Shown here: positions 26,873 through 36,909 of the stretch, piece by piece
Numbering within the stretch: position 1 is the stretch's first letter
Layout of the letters: each line of letters begins with the position of its first letter
DNA from: Collimonas sp. OK242
Lineage (GTDB): Bacteria; Pseudomonadota; Gammaproteobacteria; Burkholderiales; Burkholderiaceae_D
NCBI RefSeq assembly: GCF_900107095.1
Contig: NZ_FNOR01000003.1
Span: 265,675-329,674, forward strand
DNA: 64,000 nucleotides
Reading direction: 5' to 3'
Notes under the pieces: model-generated
The model's input: the letters and a program-made list of their open reading frames with translations, nothing else
Told to the model about the DNA's origin: nothing
Database searches by the model: none
Program-made: the position numbers and the translations under genes

Positions 26873-26918
26873 GATTATCCTGTTCGTCTCGTGTCATGCA
26901 TGCGGGTTCCATGCCGTT

Positions 26919-28319
26919 TCATCTTGGTATATAAAACACGGCCTTTTCATTCACCTGCGACCTGGCGCCGTCGAGCCCCTGCAGCCTGAAAGAAATATGG
27001 TTGGACCCCGGCCGGCCCTGCCCGTGCGGCACTCTTACCCGCACCGGAATCAGCCGCGTCTCGGTGGCGGCGAGCGTTACCTCGCTATCGCCGGACAGCG
27101 CGATGCCATCGATGCCGGCCACACTGATCTTGTACCGATGCGGCATTTCGTCGGCATTGATTGCCTGCAGCCGATAGACATTCTCAACCATGCCTTCTTC
27201 GACTTCCCGGCCCATGGAACCACGATCGCGAATTACATCGACTTTGAGAGGCACCCTGAGTATCAGCGAGCCAAGGAACACCGTCACGATCACCAGCAGC
27301 GCCGAGCTGTAGATCAACACGCGCGGGCGAAAAATCCGGCGCAGAATGGCAGCCGCCGGCAAATTCTCCGTCATCGCGTGTTCCGTTGAATAACGGATCA
27401 GCCCGCGCCGCGCGCCTATCCTGTCCATTACCATATTGCAGGCGTCGACACAGGCGGCACAACCGATGCACATGTATTGCAGGCCAGCCCGGATATCGAT
27501 TCCGGTCGGGCAAACCTGCACGCACATGCTGCAATCGATGCAGGGAGAAGAGGCCGGTTCCGGGGTTTTCCGGTAACGGCTGGAACGCGGTTCGCCGCGT
27601 GCCGCATCGTAGGTGATGATCAAGGAATCGCGATCGAACATGGCGCTCTGGAAGCGTGCATACGGACACATGTATTTGCACACCTGCTCGCGCATCCAGC
27701 CCGCATTGCCATACGTGGCGAAGCCATAGAATAGAACCCAGAACCACTCCCACGATCCCAGGCCAAGTACGCTTGCCTCGCGCGCCAGATCGTGGATGGA
27801 GGTGAAGTAGCCGACGAAAGTAAAGCCGGTCCACAAAGCCACGACGCCCCAGGCCAGGTGCTTACCGCTTTTACGCAGCAATTTATCGAGCGACCACGCT
27901 TGCCGGTCGAGCCGCATGCGCGAACTGCGCGGCCCTTCTATCCGGCTTTCTATCCACAGGAATATCTTGGTGTACACCGTTTGCGGGCAAGCGTAGCCGC
28001 ACCAGACCCGGCCGGCGATTGCCGTAAACAAGAACAGCGAGAACGCGCAGACAATCAGCAGCACGGCAAGATAGATGAAATCCTGCGGCCACAGCACGAT
28101 GCCGAACAAATAGAACTTGCGCGCGGCCAGGTCGAACAGCACTGCCTGGCGGCCATTCCACCTTAACCACGGCATGCCATAAAACACCAGCTGTGTCAGC
28201 CATACACAAATCCAGCGCAGCGTGGCGTAACGCCCGCTGACATCGCGCGGATATATTTGCTGCCGTGCCTGGTACATCCTGACAACCGCAGTCTTTGGAG
28301 AAGATTCACTGGTGTTCAT
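26919..28319 (-). CDS. ccoG: CcoG/FixG cytochrome c oxidase accessory protein
   Basis: 466 residues. Membrane helices, then two ferredoxin-type [4Fe-4S] motifs (CIDCSMCVQVCPTG and CIGCAACVDACN), and a C-terminal periplasmic Ig-like domain. Known role: copper reduction or handling for cbb3 oxidase assembly. N-terminal RYATLRWICVWLTQLVFYG and WVWCGYACPQTVYTKIF-like segment (AGRVWCGYACPQTVYT) are typical. Lies 21 bases after ccoP. Confidence 0.95.
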   Translation of the reverse strand: MNTSESSPKTAVVRMYQARQQIYPRDVSGRYATLRWICVWLTQLVFYGMPWLRWNGRQAVLFDLAARKFYLFGIVLWPQDFIYLAVLLIVCAFSLFLFTAIAGRVWCGYACPQTVYTKIFLWIESRIEGPRSSRMRLDRQAWSLDKLLRKSGKHLAWGVVALWTGFTFVGYFTSIHDLAREASVLGLGSWEWFWVLFYGFATYGNAGWMREQVCKYMCPYARFQSAMFDRDSLIITYDAARGEPRSSRYRKTPEPASSPCIDCSMCVQVCPTGIDIRAGLQYMCIGCAACVDACNMVMDRIGARRGLIRYSTEHAMTENLPAAAILRRIFRPRVLIYSSALLVIVTVFLGSLILRVPLKVDVIRDRGSMGREVEEGMVENVYRLQAINADEMPHRYKISVAGIDGIALSGDSEVTLAATETRLIPVRVRVPHGQGRPGSNHISFRLQGLDGARSQVNEKAVFYIPR

Positions 28320-28340
28320 GATTGGCCATCGGGCTTGCGA

Positions 28341-29300
28341 TCATTGTGAGGCCGCCGCCGTGCGATCACGTGCGACCGCGCTGCCGGGATGATTCGACAA
28401 ACTCCACACATAAGCCGCAAGCACATGCACCTTCGGTTCGCCGAGAAAATCCTTGAATGACGGCATGGTGTTGTCGCGCCCCTTGCGAATGGTTTCCATG
28501 ATGGTGTCGACGCTGCCGCCGTATAGCCAGATCTTGTCGCTCAGGTTCGGTGCGCCTATGGCCTGGCTGCCGGTGCCGCCGCTACCGTGGCAGCCCATGC
28601 AAACAGAAAACTTCGGTTTGCCGAATACCGCCTTGATCGGATCGTGGGTCGAGCCGGACAGGCTCAGCACATAGTTTGCTACGTTCTCGACATCCTTGTC
28701 GCCTCCCAGCGCGGCCCCCATCGGCGGCATTACGCCATGCCGGCCTTCCATGATGGTGGTCTTGATGGTTTCCGGCGCGCCGCCATGCAGCCAGTCGTCG
28801 TCGGTCAGGTTCGGAAATCCTTTATTGCCGCGCGCGTCGGAACCATGGCATTGCGCACAGTAAGTCAGGAACAGGCGTTCACCGATCGCATGCGCCTGCG
28901 GATCGGCGGCGACTGCTTTCAAATCCTGGTGCAGGTATTTGTTGAACATGGGGCCGTAGTCGGCATCGGCTTTCTTCAGCTCGGCCTGATAGGCGCTGCT
29001 GGATTTCCAGCCGAGCTGGCCGGCGAAACTGCCGAGGCCGGGATACAGTACCAGATAGACCAGGGCAAACACGATGGTCACATAGAACAGCCACATCCAC
29101 CAGCGCGGCAAAGGATTGTTCAATTCTCCCAGGTCGTCGTCCCAGACATGGCCGGTCGTATTGTCAGCGGGATCCTGCCCCGGTTCCAGCGTGACCTTGC
29201 GGCTGCCCTGCATCCACAACAGCACGCCGCAGCCGAAGATGCTGAGTATCGTCAATATGGTGATATAGGGGCTCCAGAAGCCATCGGTAAAATCAGCCAT
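28341..29300 (-). CDS. ccoP: Cbb3-type cytochrome c oxidase subunit III (dihaem)
   Basis: 319 residues. N-terminal membrane segments (PYITILTILSIFGCGVLLWM and WWMWLFYVTIVFALVYLVLY), then two cytochrome c domains with CAQCH and CMGCH haem motifs. It passes electrons from the bc1 complex or soluble cytochromes to CcoO/N. ATG 29300 (MADFTDGFWS) follows GGGAG and lies inside the last codons of ccoQ, so translation is coupled. Confidence 0.96.
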   Translation of the reverse strand: MADFTDGFWSPYITILTILSIFGCGVLLWMQGSRKVTLEPGQDPADNTTGHVWDDDLGELNNPLPRWWMWLFYVTIVFALVYLVLYPGLGSFAGQLGWKSSSAYQAELKKADADYGPMFNKYLHQDLKAVAADPQAHAIGERLFLTYCAQCHGSDARGNKGFPNLTDDDWLHGGAPETIKTTIMEGRHGVMPPMGAALGGDKDVENVANYVLSLSGSTHDPIKAVFGKPKFSVCMGCHGSGGTGSQAIGAPNLSDKIWLYGGSVDTIMETIRKGRDNTMPSFKDFLGEPKVHVLAAYVWSLSNHPGSAVARDRTAAASQ

Positions 29301-29499
29301 GGTGACGCTCCCTGGCATCCAGCTGCGCCTTCACTTTATCGAGCTGTTCCTGGTCGTCGGCGAACGGCGACAACGCCGCCTCGTCGAAATCCTTAGGTTG
29401 TTTTCGAAAATAACTCCACCAGACAATGCCGATGAACGTGACAAAGCTGATCAGGGTAATGATGCTGTGCGCCTCAATCAGTATTTTTTGGATAGCCAT
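29293..29499 (-). CDS. ccoQ: Cbb3 oxidase CcoQ subunit
   Basis: 68-residue single-helix protein (IITLISFVTFIGIVWWSYFR) with the FDEAALSPFADD tail typical of CcoQ, which stabilises the complex. Two bases after ccoO; overlaps ccoP by eight bases. Confidence 0.93.
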   Translation of the reverse strand: MAIQKILIEAHSIITLISFVTFIGIVWWSYFRKQPKDFDEAALSPFADDQEQLDKVKAQLDARERHHG

Positions 29500-29501
29500 G
29501 A

Positions 29502-30116
29502 TTATCTCTCCACCTTGATCTGTGTTCCCAATCCTTGCAAATAGGCGATCAACGCATCTTGCTCGGTCTTGTTCTCCAATGCGGCCGGTGCGGCGGCGAT
29601 CTCGGCATCGGTGTAGGGATCGCCCAGGCGCTGCAGCGCGCGCAGGTGCGGCACGATATCGTCAGGAATCAGGCGGGTCGATTCCAGCCACGGATAGCCG
29701 GGCATGTTCGACTCCGGCACCAGGTCGCGCGGATTGTGCAGGTGGGCGCGATGCCATTCGTCGCTGTAGCGGCCGCCGACGCGCGCCAGATCCGGCCCGG
29801 TGCGCTTCGATCCCCATTGGAACGGCCGGTCGTAGACCGATTCGCCGGCCACGGAATAATGGCCGTAGCGTTCCGTTTCGGCACGGAATGGCCGGATCAT
29901 CTGGGAATGACAGTTGTAGCAGCCTTCGCGTATATAGATGTCGCGCCCTGCCAGCCGCAGCGGTGAATAGGGCCGCAGGCCGGTAACCGGCTGGGTCGTC
30001 GACTTCTGGAAAAACAAAGGTACGATTTCCGCCAGGCCGCCGACGCTGACCACCAGAATCACCAGTGCGATCAACAGCCAGTGATTTTTTTCTATCGATT
30101 CATGTGAGAATTTCAT
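29502..30116 (-). CDS. ccoO: Cbb3-type cytochrome c oxidase subunit II (monohaem)
   Basis: 204 residues. Begins [20 protein letters not shown] with one membrane helix; the haem c motif is in [15 protein letters not shown], the CcoO signature. ATG 30116 follows GGAG and gives the standard length; the open frame upstream lies between ccoN and ccoO and has no family similarity. Confidence 0.96.
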   Translation of the reverse strand: MKFSHESIEKNHWLLIALVILVVSVGGLAEIVPLFFQKSTTQPVTGLRPYSPLRLAGRDIYIREGCYNCHSQMIRPFRAETERYGHYSVAGESVYDRPFQWGSKRTGPDLARVGGRYSDEWHRAHLHNPRDLVPESNMPGYPWLESTRLIPDDIVPHLRALQRLGDPYTDAEIAAAPAALENKTEQDALIAYLQGLGTQIKVER

Positions 30117-30150
30117 GCCCGTGCTCCAGGTTCGAATTGAGTCGATTGCG

Positions 30151-31632
30151 TCATAGGGCCTCCGCTCCTTCAGTTGCGATCTTGGCCGCGGGGACCAGCA
30201 CCGGCGCCACGGGGTGAATACGCGCAACCGAAATGCGCGTGTCCACCGGGAAGCTTTTGCGCATGGTCTTGAATGCATTGAAAGCCATCAGCAGCATGCC
30301 GCTCAGATACAGCAAGCCGCCGAAGAAACGAATCACGTAGTAGGGATAAGTCGCCTTGACCACCTCGACAAAGGCATAGGTCAGCGTGCCGTCGGGATTC
30401 ACCGCACGCCACATCAATCCCTGCATCACGCCGGCAATCCACATCGCGGCGATGTACAGGACGATGCCGATGGTGGCCATCCAGAAATGCAGCTCGATCA
30501 TCTTTACGCTCCACATCTGCTGCTTGCCCGCCAGGCGCGGAATCAGGTAATACATCGAACCCATCGTGATGAAGCCGACCCAGCCCAGCGCACCGGAGTG
30601 AACATGGGCGATGCCCCAGTCGGTGTAGTGCGACAAGGCGTTGACGGTCTTGATCGCCATCATCGGACCTTCAAAGGTCGCCATGCCGTAGAACGACAGC
30701 GACACCACCAGGAATTTGAGGATAGGATCCGTGCGCAATTTGTGCCACGCGCCCGACAAGGTCATCATGCCGTTGATCATGCCGCCCCAGGATGGCGCCA
30801 GCAGGATAAGCGAAAACACCATGCCCAGCGACTGGGTCCAGTCCGGCAATGCGGTGTAGTGGAGATGATGCGGGCCGGCCCACATGTAGGTGAAAATCAA
30901 AGCCCAGAAATGGACGATCGACAAACGATAGGAATATACCGGGCGCTCGGCCTGCTTGGGAATGAAGTAATACATCATGCCGAGAAAGCCTGCGGTCAGG
31001 AAAAATCCCACCGCATTATGGCCGTACCACCACTGGATCATGGCGTCCTGCACGCCGCTGTACGCGGAGTAGGATTTGGTCAGGGTGGCTGGCATGGCCA
31101 TGCCGTTAACTACGTGCAGCAGCGCCACGGCAATGATGAAAGCGCCGTAAAACCAATTGGCTACATAGATATGCGCGACCTTGCGTTTGGCCAGCGTGCC
31201 GAAGAACACCACGGCATAGGCCACCCACACCACGGCCAGCAGAATCGTGATCGGCCATTCCAGTTCGGCATATTCCTTGCCGCGGGTGTAGCCCATCGGC
31301 AGGGTAATCGCGGCCAGCACGATCACCAGCTGCCAGCCCCAAAAGGTGAACGCAGCCAAGCCGTCCGAGAACAGGCGCACCTGGCAAGTCCGTTGCACCA
31401 CATAGTAGGAGGTTGCCATCAGCGCGCTGCCGCCGAACGCGAAGATCACCGCGTTGGTATGCAAGGGCCGCAGCCGGCCGAAACTTAGCCAGGGGATATC
31501 GAAATTCATTTCCGGCCATGCCAGCTGGGCTGCAATCAGCAGGCCGACCGTCATGCCGACCACTCCCCACACTATCGTCGCAATCGAAAATTGCTTGACG
31601 ACCTTGTAGTTATAGTTAAGCGCATTTTCCAC
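30151..31632 (-). CDS. ccoN: Cbb3-type cytochrome c oxidase subunit I
   Basis: 493 residues; catalytic haem-copper subunit with about 12 membrane helices. Contains [20 protein letters not shown], the haem-ligand region [36 protein letters not shown] (CuB histidine) and [20 protein letters not shown] chose the GTG at 31632 because GGGGAGA precedes it with proper spacing. An FNR box lies 64 bases upstream. High-affinity oxidase for micro-oxic respiration. Confidence 0.96.
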   Translation of the reverse strand: MENALNYNYKVVKQFSIATIVWGVVGMTVGLLIAAQLAWPEMNFDIPWLSFGRLRPLHTNAVIFAFGGSALMATSYYVVQRTCQVRLFSDGLAAFTFWGWQLVIVLAAITLPMGYTRGKEYAELEWPITILLAVVWVAYAVVFFGTLAKRKVAHIYVANWFYGAFIIAVALLHVVNGMAMPATLTKSYSAYSGVQDAMIQWWYGHNAVGFFLTAGFLGMMYYFIPKQAERPVYSYRLSIVHFWALIFTYMWAGPHHLHYTALPDWTQSLGMVFSLILLAPSWGGMINGMMTLSGAWHKLRTDPILKFLVVSLSFYGMATFEGPMMAIKTVNALSHYTDWGIAHVHSGALGWVGFITMGSMYYLIPRLAGKQQMWSVKMIELHFWMATIGIVLYIAAMWIAGVMQGLMWRAVNPDGTLTYAFVEVVKATYPYYVIRFFGGLLYLSGMLLMAFNAFKTMRKSFPVDTRISVARIHPVAPVLVPAAKIATEGAEAL

Positions 31633-31696
31633 GTTCTTCTCTCCCCAAAATACCACTGCAATGGGGCGAGGTTAACCGGCTATGGCCGTTTACTCT

Positions 31697-31710
31697 TTGA
31701 TGTGAATCAA
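31697..31710. promoter_or_regulatory. FNR/Anr-type box (TTGATGTGAATCAA)
   Basis: Perfect TTGAT-N4-ATCAA in front of ccoN, between ccoS and ccoN; the classic place for Anr/FNR control of ccoNOQP. Confidence 0.85.
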
Positions 31711-31731
31711 ACAGCGTGCAATTGACAGGAA

Positions 31732-31932
31732 TTAATTCGAAGGGCCGTTGTCCGCTGCGGACTCGCTTGCGATTTTCTCCGGCGGCCTGGCGCTGTCGTC
31801 ATCCAGCAGGATTCTCATTGCGGGGCCGACCATATCGTCGAACTGGCCGCTGTCGGAAGCGCGGACGAACACCCATATCGCCAGGAACACCAGCACGGTG
31901 CTGATAGGGATGAGCAGATAAAGCGCTTCCAT
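31732..31932 (-). CDS. ccoS: CcoS cbb3 oxidase maturation protein
   Basis: 66 residues: MEALYLLIPISTVLVFLAIW single helix, then FVRASDSGQFDDMVGPAMRILLDD, the CcoS signature. Required for cofactor insertion. ATG follows GGAGATAGAT, 9 bases after ccoI. Confidence 0.93.
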   Translation of the reverse strand: MEALYLLIPISTVLVFLAIWVFVRASDSGQFDDMVGPAMRILLDDDSARPPEKIASESAADNGPSN

Positions 31933-31941
31933 ATCTATCTC

Positions 31942-34464
31942 CTATAGCTTATTACGCAAGCGCAACGCATTGATCACCACCAGCGCAGAGCTGAACGACA
32001 TGCCGGCCGCCGACAGCCAGGGATTGAGCAAACCCAGCGCCGCCGCGGGAATCGCCAGCACATTGTAGATCGATGCCCAAGCCAGGTTTTGCCGGATCAC
32101 ATGCATGGTTTTATTGCCGAGCCGCGCGGTATCCGCCAACGCTGACAAGCGATCCGACATCAATACCGTATCCGCATGGACCTGAGCCAACGCCGCGCCT
32201 GTTCCCATCGCAAAGGAAACATCGGCGACACCTAATACGGCGGCGTCGTTAAGCCCGTCGCCTACCATGGCGACGGTTTCGCCGCGGCGCTGCAAGGCTT
32301 GCACCAACGCCAGTTTCTGCGCCGGCAGCTGCTCGCCGTAAGCGCCATCCATATGCAATTCACGCGCCACCTGCTGCGCCACATGCCGCTCGTCTCCGCT
32401 AAGCAAGATCACTTTCTTGCCTCGGCTCTGGAAGTACGCCACGGTCTGACGGGCATCTTCCCGCACCGCATCGGCCAGGTCGAAGCGTGCCAGCCAGTTG
32501 CCCGCCTTGCCCAGGTACACCGGCGTCATCGTTATCCCGTCCTGCGCCGCGGCGGGCATCAAGACCTCGGCCAGCTCTGCCACGTACGATGCCGAACCGA
32601 GCCGATAGAGAATACCGTCGAACTCTGCCTCCACGCCTTTTCCTGCTACCTGGCTTATGGTCTCGGCCTGCAATGCCGGCGTCTGAGGCGGTCTGCCGCA
32701 AGCTGCATCGGCGATGGCCCGTCCCAAAGGATGGGCGCTGGATATTTCCATCGCCGCTGCCATCTGCAGATACCGTTCGCTGGTGCCGGCGCCATACGCT
32801 GTAATCTGTTGCAGCACAGGCTTGCCTTGGGTGAGTGTGCCGGTTTTATCGAAAATGACATAAGTCGCCCGATGCAGGGTTTCCAGCACGTGCGGTTGCA
32901 CGATCAATACTCCGCTGCGCAGCAGCCGGTCGGTGGCGGCGGCCAGCGCTGACGGTGTCGCCAGCGACAAGGCGCAGGGACAGGAAACCACCAGCACGGC
33001 GATCGCGATCGGCCAGGCGCGCGACGGATCCAGCCATTGCCAGGCGCAAAACGCCAGCAGCGCGCATAACAGCAAGGCTGCCACAAACCAGCCGGCGACC
33101 CGGTCTGCCCATTGCGCCATGCGTGGCTTGTTCTGGGTCGCTTGCTGCGCCAGCTTGAGCAGAGCCGACAAGGTACTGTCACGCACTACCCGGCTTACCC
33201 GCAGTACCATGGCCTGCCCGCAGTTGACGGCGCCGCCGGGCAAAGCATCGCCAGTCGCGCAAGACACGGCCTTGCTCTCCCCGCTTAGCAAGGAAACGTC
33301 AATACTGCCGCCGCCGCTCAGCAAAACGCCATCGGCCGCAATCACTTCACCCGGCTTGACCAGGATCAGGTCGCCCTTGACCAATCTTGCTGCAGCAACG
33401 AGCTCGCCATCCATCGCCTGCGGATAAGCGAGCAAGCGAGTAGCGGCGTCAGGCAAGGCATGCTGCAGGCGCTCCAGCGTCGACGCCGCCTTGCGCCGCG
33501 CCGTCAGCTCCAGGTAGCGGCTGCACAACAGGAGGAAGACGAACATGGTGACGGTATCGAAATAGACTTCGCCAGAGCCGCGCACGGTGGCCACGGCGCT
33601 GCCGGCAAACGCCGCCACAACGCCGATGGCTACCGGCAGGTCCATGCCGAAGCGGCGCAACTTCATGCCGATCCAGGCGCCATGCAGGAAAGGCAAGGCT
33701 GAATAGCACAACACCGGCAAGGTCAGCAGCAGGCTGGCCCAACGCATCAACTGGAGCTGTTCATGGTCGATGCTGCCGGCCGCAGCGAAATATGCCGGCG
33801 CCGCGTACATCATGACCTGCATCATGCACAGGCCGGCGATGAATGTCTGACGGAACAAGCGCTTGCCGGATTTGCGCAGCTGCTCGCCCTGTCTGACCGC
33901 ATCGAACGGGTAGGCGCTGTAGCCGATTTCGCGCAGCGCCTGCAGGATATCGCTAGGTTTGCATCGGGTCTTGTCCCAACGGACATACAGGCGTTCGCTC
34001 GCCACATTCAGGTTGGCCAGCTGCAGTCCCGGCAGGCGCGCCAGCCGTTGTTCGATCAGCCAGACGCAAGCAGCGCAGCGAATGCCTTCCAGCGCCAAGG
34101 TCGCTTCCAGCAGACAAGCAGCCTGCCCGGCCGGATTGTCAGGCACTGTGGCGAATTGCGAGCAGCCCTCTTCATCGTCGTACAACTGCAGTTCGGGCGG
34201 GACCAGTCCGTCACCGTCGACATGATTGGAAAAAGCGGTGCGCGCGGTGTAGTAGTCGGCATAACCGCTGTCGACAATGGTTTGCGCCACCGCTGCACAA
34301 CCCGGGCAGCACATCGCGCGCGGCACCTGCCCGATCCTGACTGACCAGCGCTGTCCTGTCGCAGCGGGCGGCAGCGGCAGGCCGCAATGAAAACAGTCGC
34401 CGGAGGCGGGTTCGGCGGCCGCATCCGGTGACAGCGCCGCAGGGTCGATAAGGACGGCGCTCAA
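31942..34464 (-). CDS. ccoI: CcoI/FixI-type copper P1B-ATPase
   Basis: 840 residues. N-terminal Cys-rich part (CFHCGLPLP; CCPGCAAVAQ), a metal-binding HMA domain (GIRCAACVWLIEQRL), membrane CPC motif SCPCALSLATPSA, phosphorylation site DKTGTLTQG, and hinge GDGLNDAAVLG. Exports copper for cbb3 oxidase assembly. The start is a TTG at 34464 behind GGGAG, overlapping the stop of the previous gene as TTGA, so expression is coupled to it. Confidence 0.94.
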   Translation of the reverse strand: MSAVLIDPAALSPDAAAEPASGDCFHCGLPLPPAATGQRWSVRIGQVPRAMCCPGCAAVAQTIVDSGYADYYTARTAFSNHVDGDGLVPPELQLYDDEEGCSQFATVPDNPAGQAACLLEATLALEGIRCAACVWLIEQRLARLPGLQLANLNVASERLYVRWDKTRCKPSDILQALREIGYSAYPFDAVRQGEQLRKSGKRLFRQTFIAGLCMMQVMMYAAPAYFAAAGSIDHEQLQLMRWASLLLTLPVLCYSALPFLHGAWIGMKLRRFGMDLPVAIGVVAAFAGSAVATVRGSGEVYFDTVTMFVFLLLCSRYLELTARRKAASTLERLQHALPDAATRLLAYPQAMDGELVAAARLVKGDLILVKPGEVIAADGVLLSGGGSIDVSLLSGESKAVSCATGDALPGGAVNCGQAMVLRVSRVVRDSTLSALLKLAQQATQNKPRMAQWADRVAGWFVAALLLCALLAFCAWQWLDPSRAWPIAIAVLVVSCPCALSLATPSALAAATDRLLRSGVLIVQPHVLETLHRATYVIFDKTGTLTQGKPVLQQITAYGAGTSERYLQMAAAMEISSAHPLGRAIADAACGRPPQTPALQAETISQVAGKGVEAEFDGILYRLGSASYVAELAEVLMPAAAQDGITMTPVYLGKAGNWLARFDLADAVREDARQTVAYFQSRGKKVILLSGDERHVAQQVARELHMDGAYGEQLPAQKLALVQALQRRGETVAMVGDGLNDAAVLGVADVSFAMGTGAALAQVHADTVLMSDRLSALADTARLGNKTMHVIRQNLAWASIYNVLAIPAAALGLLNPWLSAAGMSFSSALVVINALRLRNKL

Positions 34465-35252
34465 TGCCCTGCTCCCGCAGGGCTGATGCAGATTGCATCA
34501 AGCCAGCCCAGCGGCATTCCCTCAGCCACTCGCAAGATGCCCATCAACCCGAACAGCAACACGATCAAGCCGCCGGTGATACGTACCCGACGATCTTGCA
34601 GCCAGCTTTTCAGGCGCATTCCCAACATGCCGAGCGTCAATAGCATAGGCAAGGTTCCCAGCCCGAACGCCAGCATCACCTTGGCGCCGGATACGGCATC
34701 GCCGCTCAGCATTGCTGTCAGCAGTACGCTGTAGACCATGCCGCATGGCAGCCAGCCCCATACAGCGCCCAGCATCAATGCCTTGGCCGGACTGTCCATG
34801 GGCAGCAAAAATTTGATGGCGGGCTGCAAACGCCGCCAGACGATCTGTCCCAGAGCTTCCAGCCGCCTTAAGCCGCGCCAGGCGTCCATCAGATGCAAGC
34901 CCAGTGCTATCAATATCAGATTGGCCAGCCAGTAAGCAACTATCTGCAGCGATGACAGCGACGTCAGGGCGCGCACACTCTGCGCCATGCCGCCCGCTAT
35001 CGTGCCGGCCAAGGCATAGCTGAACAGCCTGCCGCTGTTGTAGGCAAACACGCGCGACAGATGCATGAAATAGGTTTGATCCGATGGTTCCGGCATTTTG
35101 CCGACCGTCACCAGCCGCAACGGGATTACGCGAGCCGAAGGCGTTGCCGAGGGCGCTGCCGCCACCGACAAGGCGCTGACGATTCCGCCGCACATGCCGA
35201 CACAGTGGATGCTGCCAAATAATCCTATCAAGAAAATCGGTAACAGGTTCAT
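34461..35252 (-). CDS. Sulfite-exporter TauE/SafE-like (CcoH2-type) membrane protein
   Basis: 263 residues, six to seven helices, with the N-terminal IGLFGSIHCVGMCGGIVSAL, the DsbD/TauE-like motif with paired cysteines seen in proteins encoded beside ccoI; likely a copper-handling partner of the oxidase. The chosen ATG 35252 follows GAGG. The C-terminus contains WGWLPCGMVYSVLLTAM, another family motif. Overlaps ccoI by four bases. Confidence 0.85.
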   Translation of the reverse strand: MNLLPIFLIGLFGSIHCVGMCGGIVSALSVAAAPSATPSARVIPLRLVTVGKMPEPSDQTYFMHLSRVFAYNSGRLFSYALAGTIAGGMAQSVRALTSLSSLQIVAYWLANLILIALGLHLMDAWRGLRRLEALGQIVWRRLQPAIKFLLPMDSPAKALMLGAVWGWLPCGMVYSVLLTAMLSGDAVSGAKVMLAFGLGTLPMLLTLGMLGMRLKSWLQDRRVRITGGLIVLLFGLMGILRVAEGMPLGWLDAICISPAGAGH

Positions 35253-35278
35253 GCGTACCTCATGCCCAGGGCGCCTGC

Positions 35279-36697
35279 TTAAATGGTTTTCGAATAACGC
35301 AACGGACTTTTCCCCAAAGCCAGATAACGATCGAACACCATGCAAATATTACGGATCAGCAAACGCCCTTTCATGGTTACGGTGATCCATTCGTCATCCA
35401 GCTTGAGCAAGCCGTCCGCCGCCAGCAATTCCAGCTGCGTCAGCTCAGCCGCAAAGTATTCGGAGAATTTGATCGGATGGGCGATCTCGATCGATACCAG
35501 CGACAATTCAAAATCGCACATCAGGCGCTGAATGATCAGTCGTCGCAGCAAATCATCCATGCTCAGCTTGACGCCGCGTGCGATGGGCAAGATCCCCTGG
35601 TCGAGACGCTGGTAATAGGCATCCAGCGTTTTCTCGTTCTGGCTGTAGCTGGCGCCGACGGCGCTGATTGCGGACACGCCGCATGACACCAGATCGGCCT
35701 CCGCATGGGTTGAATAACCTTGGAAATTGCGATGCAAGCGCCCTTGCCGCTGGGCGATCGCCAAGTCGTCGTCGGGCTTGGCGAAATGGTCCATGCCGAT
35801 GTACACGTAACCGGCGTTGGTCAGCCGCCTGATACAGAGGAACAGCATGTCGATCTTGGCTTCCGGCGTCGGCAAATCGGCATCTGCGATGCGGCGTTGC
35901 GGCTTGAATATGTGCGGCATATGCGCATAGCTGTAGATGGCAATCCGATCCGGCGCAGCTGCGATTACCTTGTTCAGCGTTTGCGCCATCGATATCACGT
36001 TCTGCTTCGGCAAGCCGTAAATCAAGTCTATGCTGACTGAGCGATAGCCGGCATAACGTGCGGCATCGATGATCCTGAGCGTATCTTCCTCGGGCTGGAT
36101 CCGGTTAACGGCTTTCTGCACCGCAGGATCAAAATCCTGCACCCCGAGGCTAAGGCGATTGAAGCCCTGCTGCCGCAATGCGACGATACGTTTCGGCGTA
36201 ACTGTGCGCGGATCGACCTCTATCGAGTATTCGCCCTGCCCGTCTGGCGCGAACTGAAAACTCGCATGCAGATGTTCCAGCAGATCTGTCATCTGCAGAT
36301 CCGACAGGAAAGTCGGCGTACCGCCGCCGAAATGCAGTTGTTCGACCTGGTTCATGCCTTGAAACAAGACTGACTGCATCGAAATTTCGCGTTTCAGGTA
36401 CGTCAGGTAAAGCGCCGCCTTGCCGAGATTCTTGCTGACTACTTTATTGCAGGCGCAGTAGTAGCAAATCGTGTCGCAAAACGGGATGTGCACATACAAC
36501 GACAAGGCATGGCGCGCACCCATTTCGCGCCGGTTGGTAACTGCCCGTAAATAATCTTCGACGCCAAAATCTTCTGAAAACCTGTCTGCGGTGGGATAAG
36601 ACGTATAACGCGGCCCGAGTTGATTCAGCTTGCGCAGCAAGGATGCGTCATAACTGACCGCGCCAACCGTGGGCGACGATCCTCTGGAATTTAACAT
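35279..36697 (-). CDS. hemN: Oxygen-independent coproporphyrinogen III oxidase
   Basis: 472 residues; radical-SAM enzyme converting coproporphyrinogen III to protoporphyrinogen IX without oxygen. The [4Fe-4S] SAM motif is CDTICYYCACN, preceded by YVHIPF; also GPRYTSYPTADRF at the start, FGGGTPTFLS and SIDLIYGLPKQ. ATG 36697 (MLNSRGSSPT) follows GGAGTG. An FNR-type box lies 87 bases upstream. It sits upstream of the cco assembly genes and supplies haem for them. Confidence 0.95.
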   Translation of the reverse strand: MLNSRGSSPTVGAVSYDASLLRKLNQLGPRYTSYPTADRFSEDFGVEDYLRAVTNRREMGARHALSLYVHIPFCDTICYYCACNKVVSKNLGKAALYLTYLKREISMQSVLFQGMNQVEQLHFGGGTPTFLSDLQMTDLLEHLHASFQFAPDGQGEYSIEVDPRTVTPKRIVALRQQGFNRLSLGVQDFDPAVQKAVNRIQPEEDTLRIIDAARYAGYRSVSIDLIYGLPKQNVISMAQTLNKVIAAAPDRIAIYSYAHMPHIFKPQRRIADADLPTPEAKIDMLFLCIRRLTNAGYVYIGMDHFAKPDDDLAIAQRQGRLHRNFQGYSTHAEADLVSCGVSAISAVGASYSQNEKTLDAYYQRLDQGILPIARGVKLSMDDLLRRLIIQRLMCDFELSLVSIEIAHPIKFSEYFAAELTQLELLAADGLLKLDDEWITVTMKGRLLIRNICMVFDRYLALGKSPLRYSKTI

Positions 36698-36784
36698 GTA
36701 CACACTCCGGCAATTGAATGCATCAATACGTGGGATTGATGACATCTACCGGCTGCAGCATATCTTGCGCAGATGGCAATCGCC

Positions 36785-36798
36785 TTGACATAGATCAA
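36785..36798. promoter_or_regulatory. FNR/Anr-type box (TTGACATAGATCAA)
   Basis: TTGAC-N4-ATCAA, 87 bases before the hemN ATG, abutting the A/T-tract of the gntP terminator. Confidence 0.7.
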
Positions 36799-36831
36799 AA
36801 AAAACGGCCACGGACTAATCCGGGGCCGTTT
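36797..36831 (-). terminator. Rho-independent terminator after gntP
   Basis: On the minus strand a GC stem (CGGCC/GGCCG with an inner CGGA/TCCG pairing, 36805-36828) is followed by eight T (36797-36804). It ends the gntP transcript, about 80 bases past its stop. Confidence 0.8.
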
Positions 36832-36909
36832 GGTTTCTACTATTTTCTTTCAAGGCTCCGAGAGCCCGGCGCTTGCCTGCCAGCGCAATTTAGCCTGCCC
36901 GCTGGCAAC

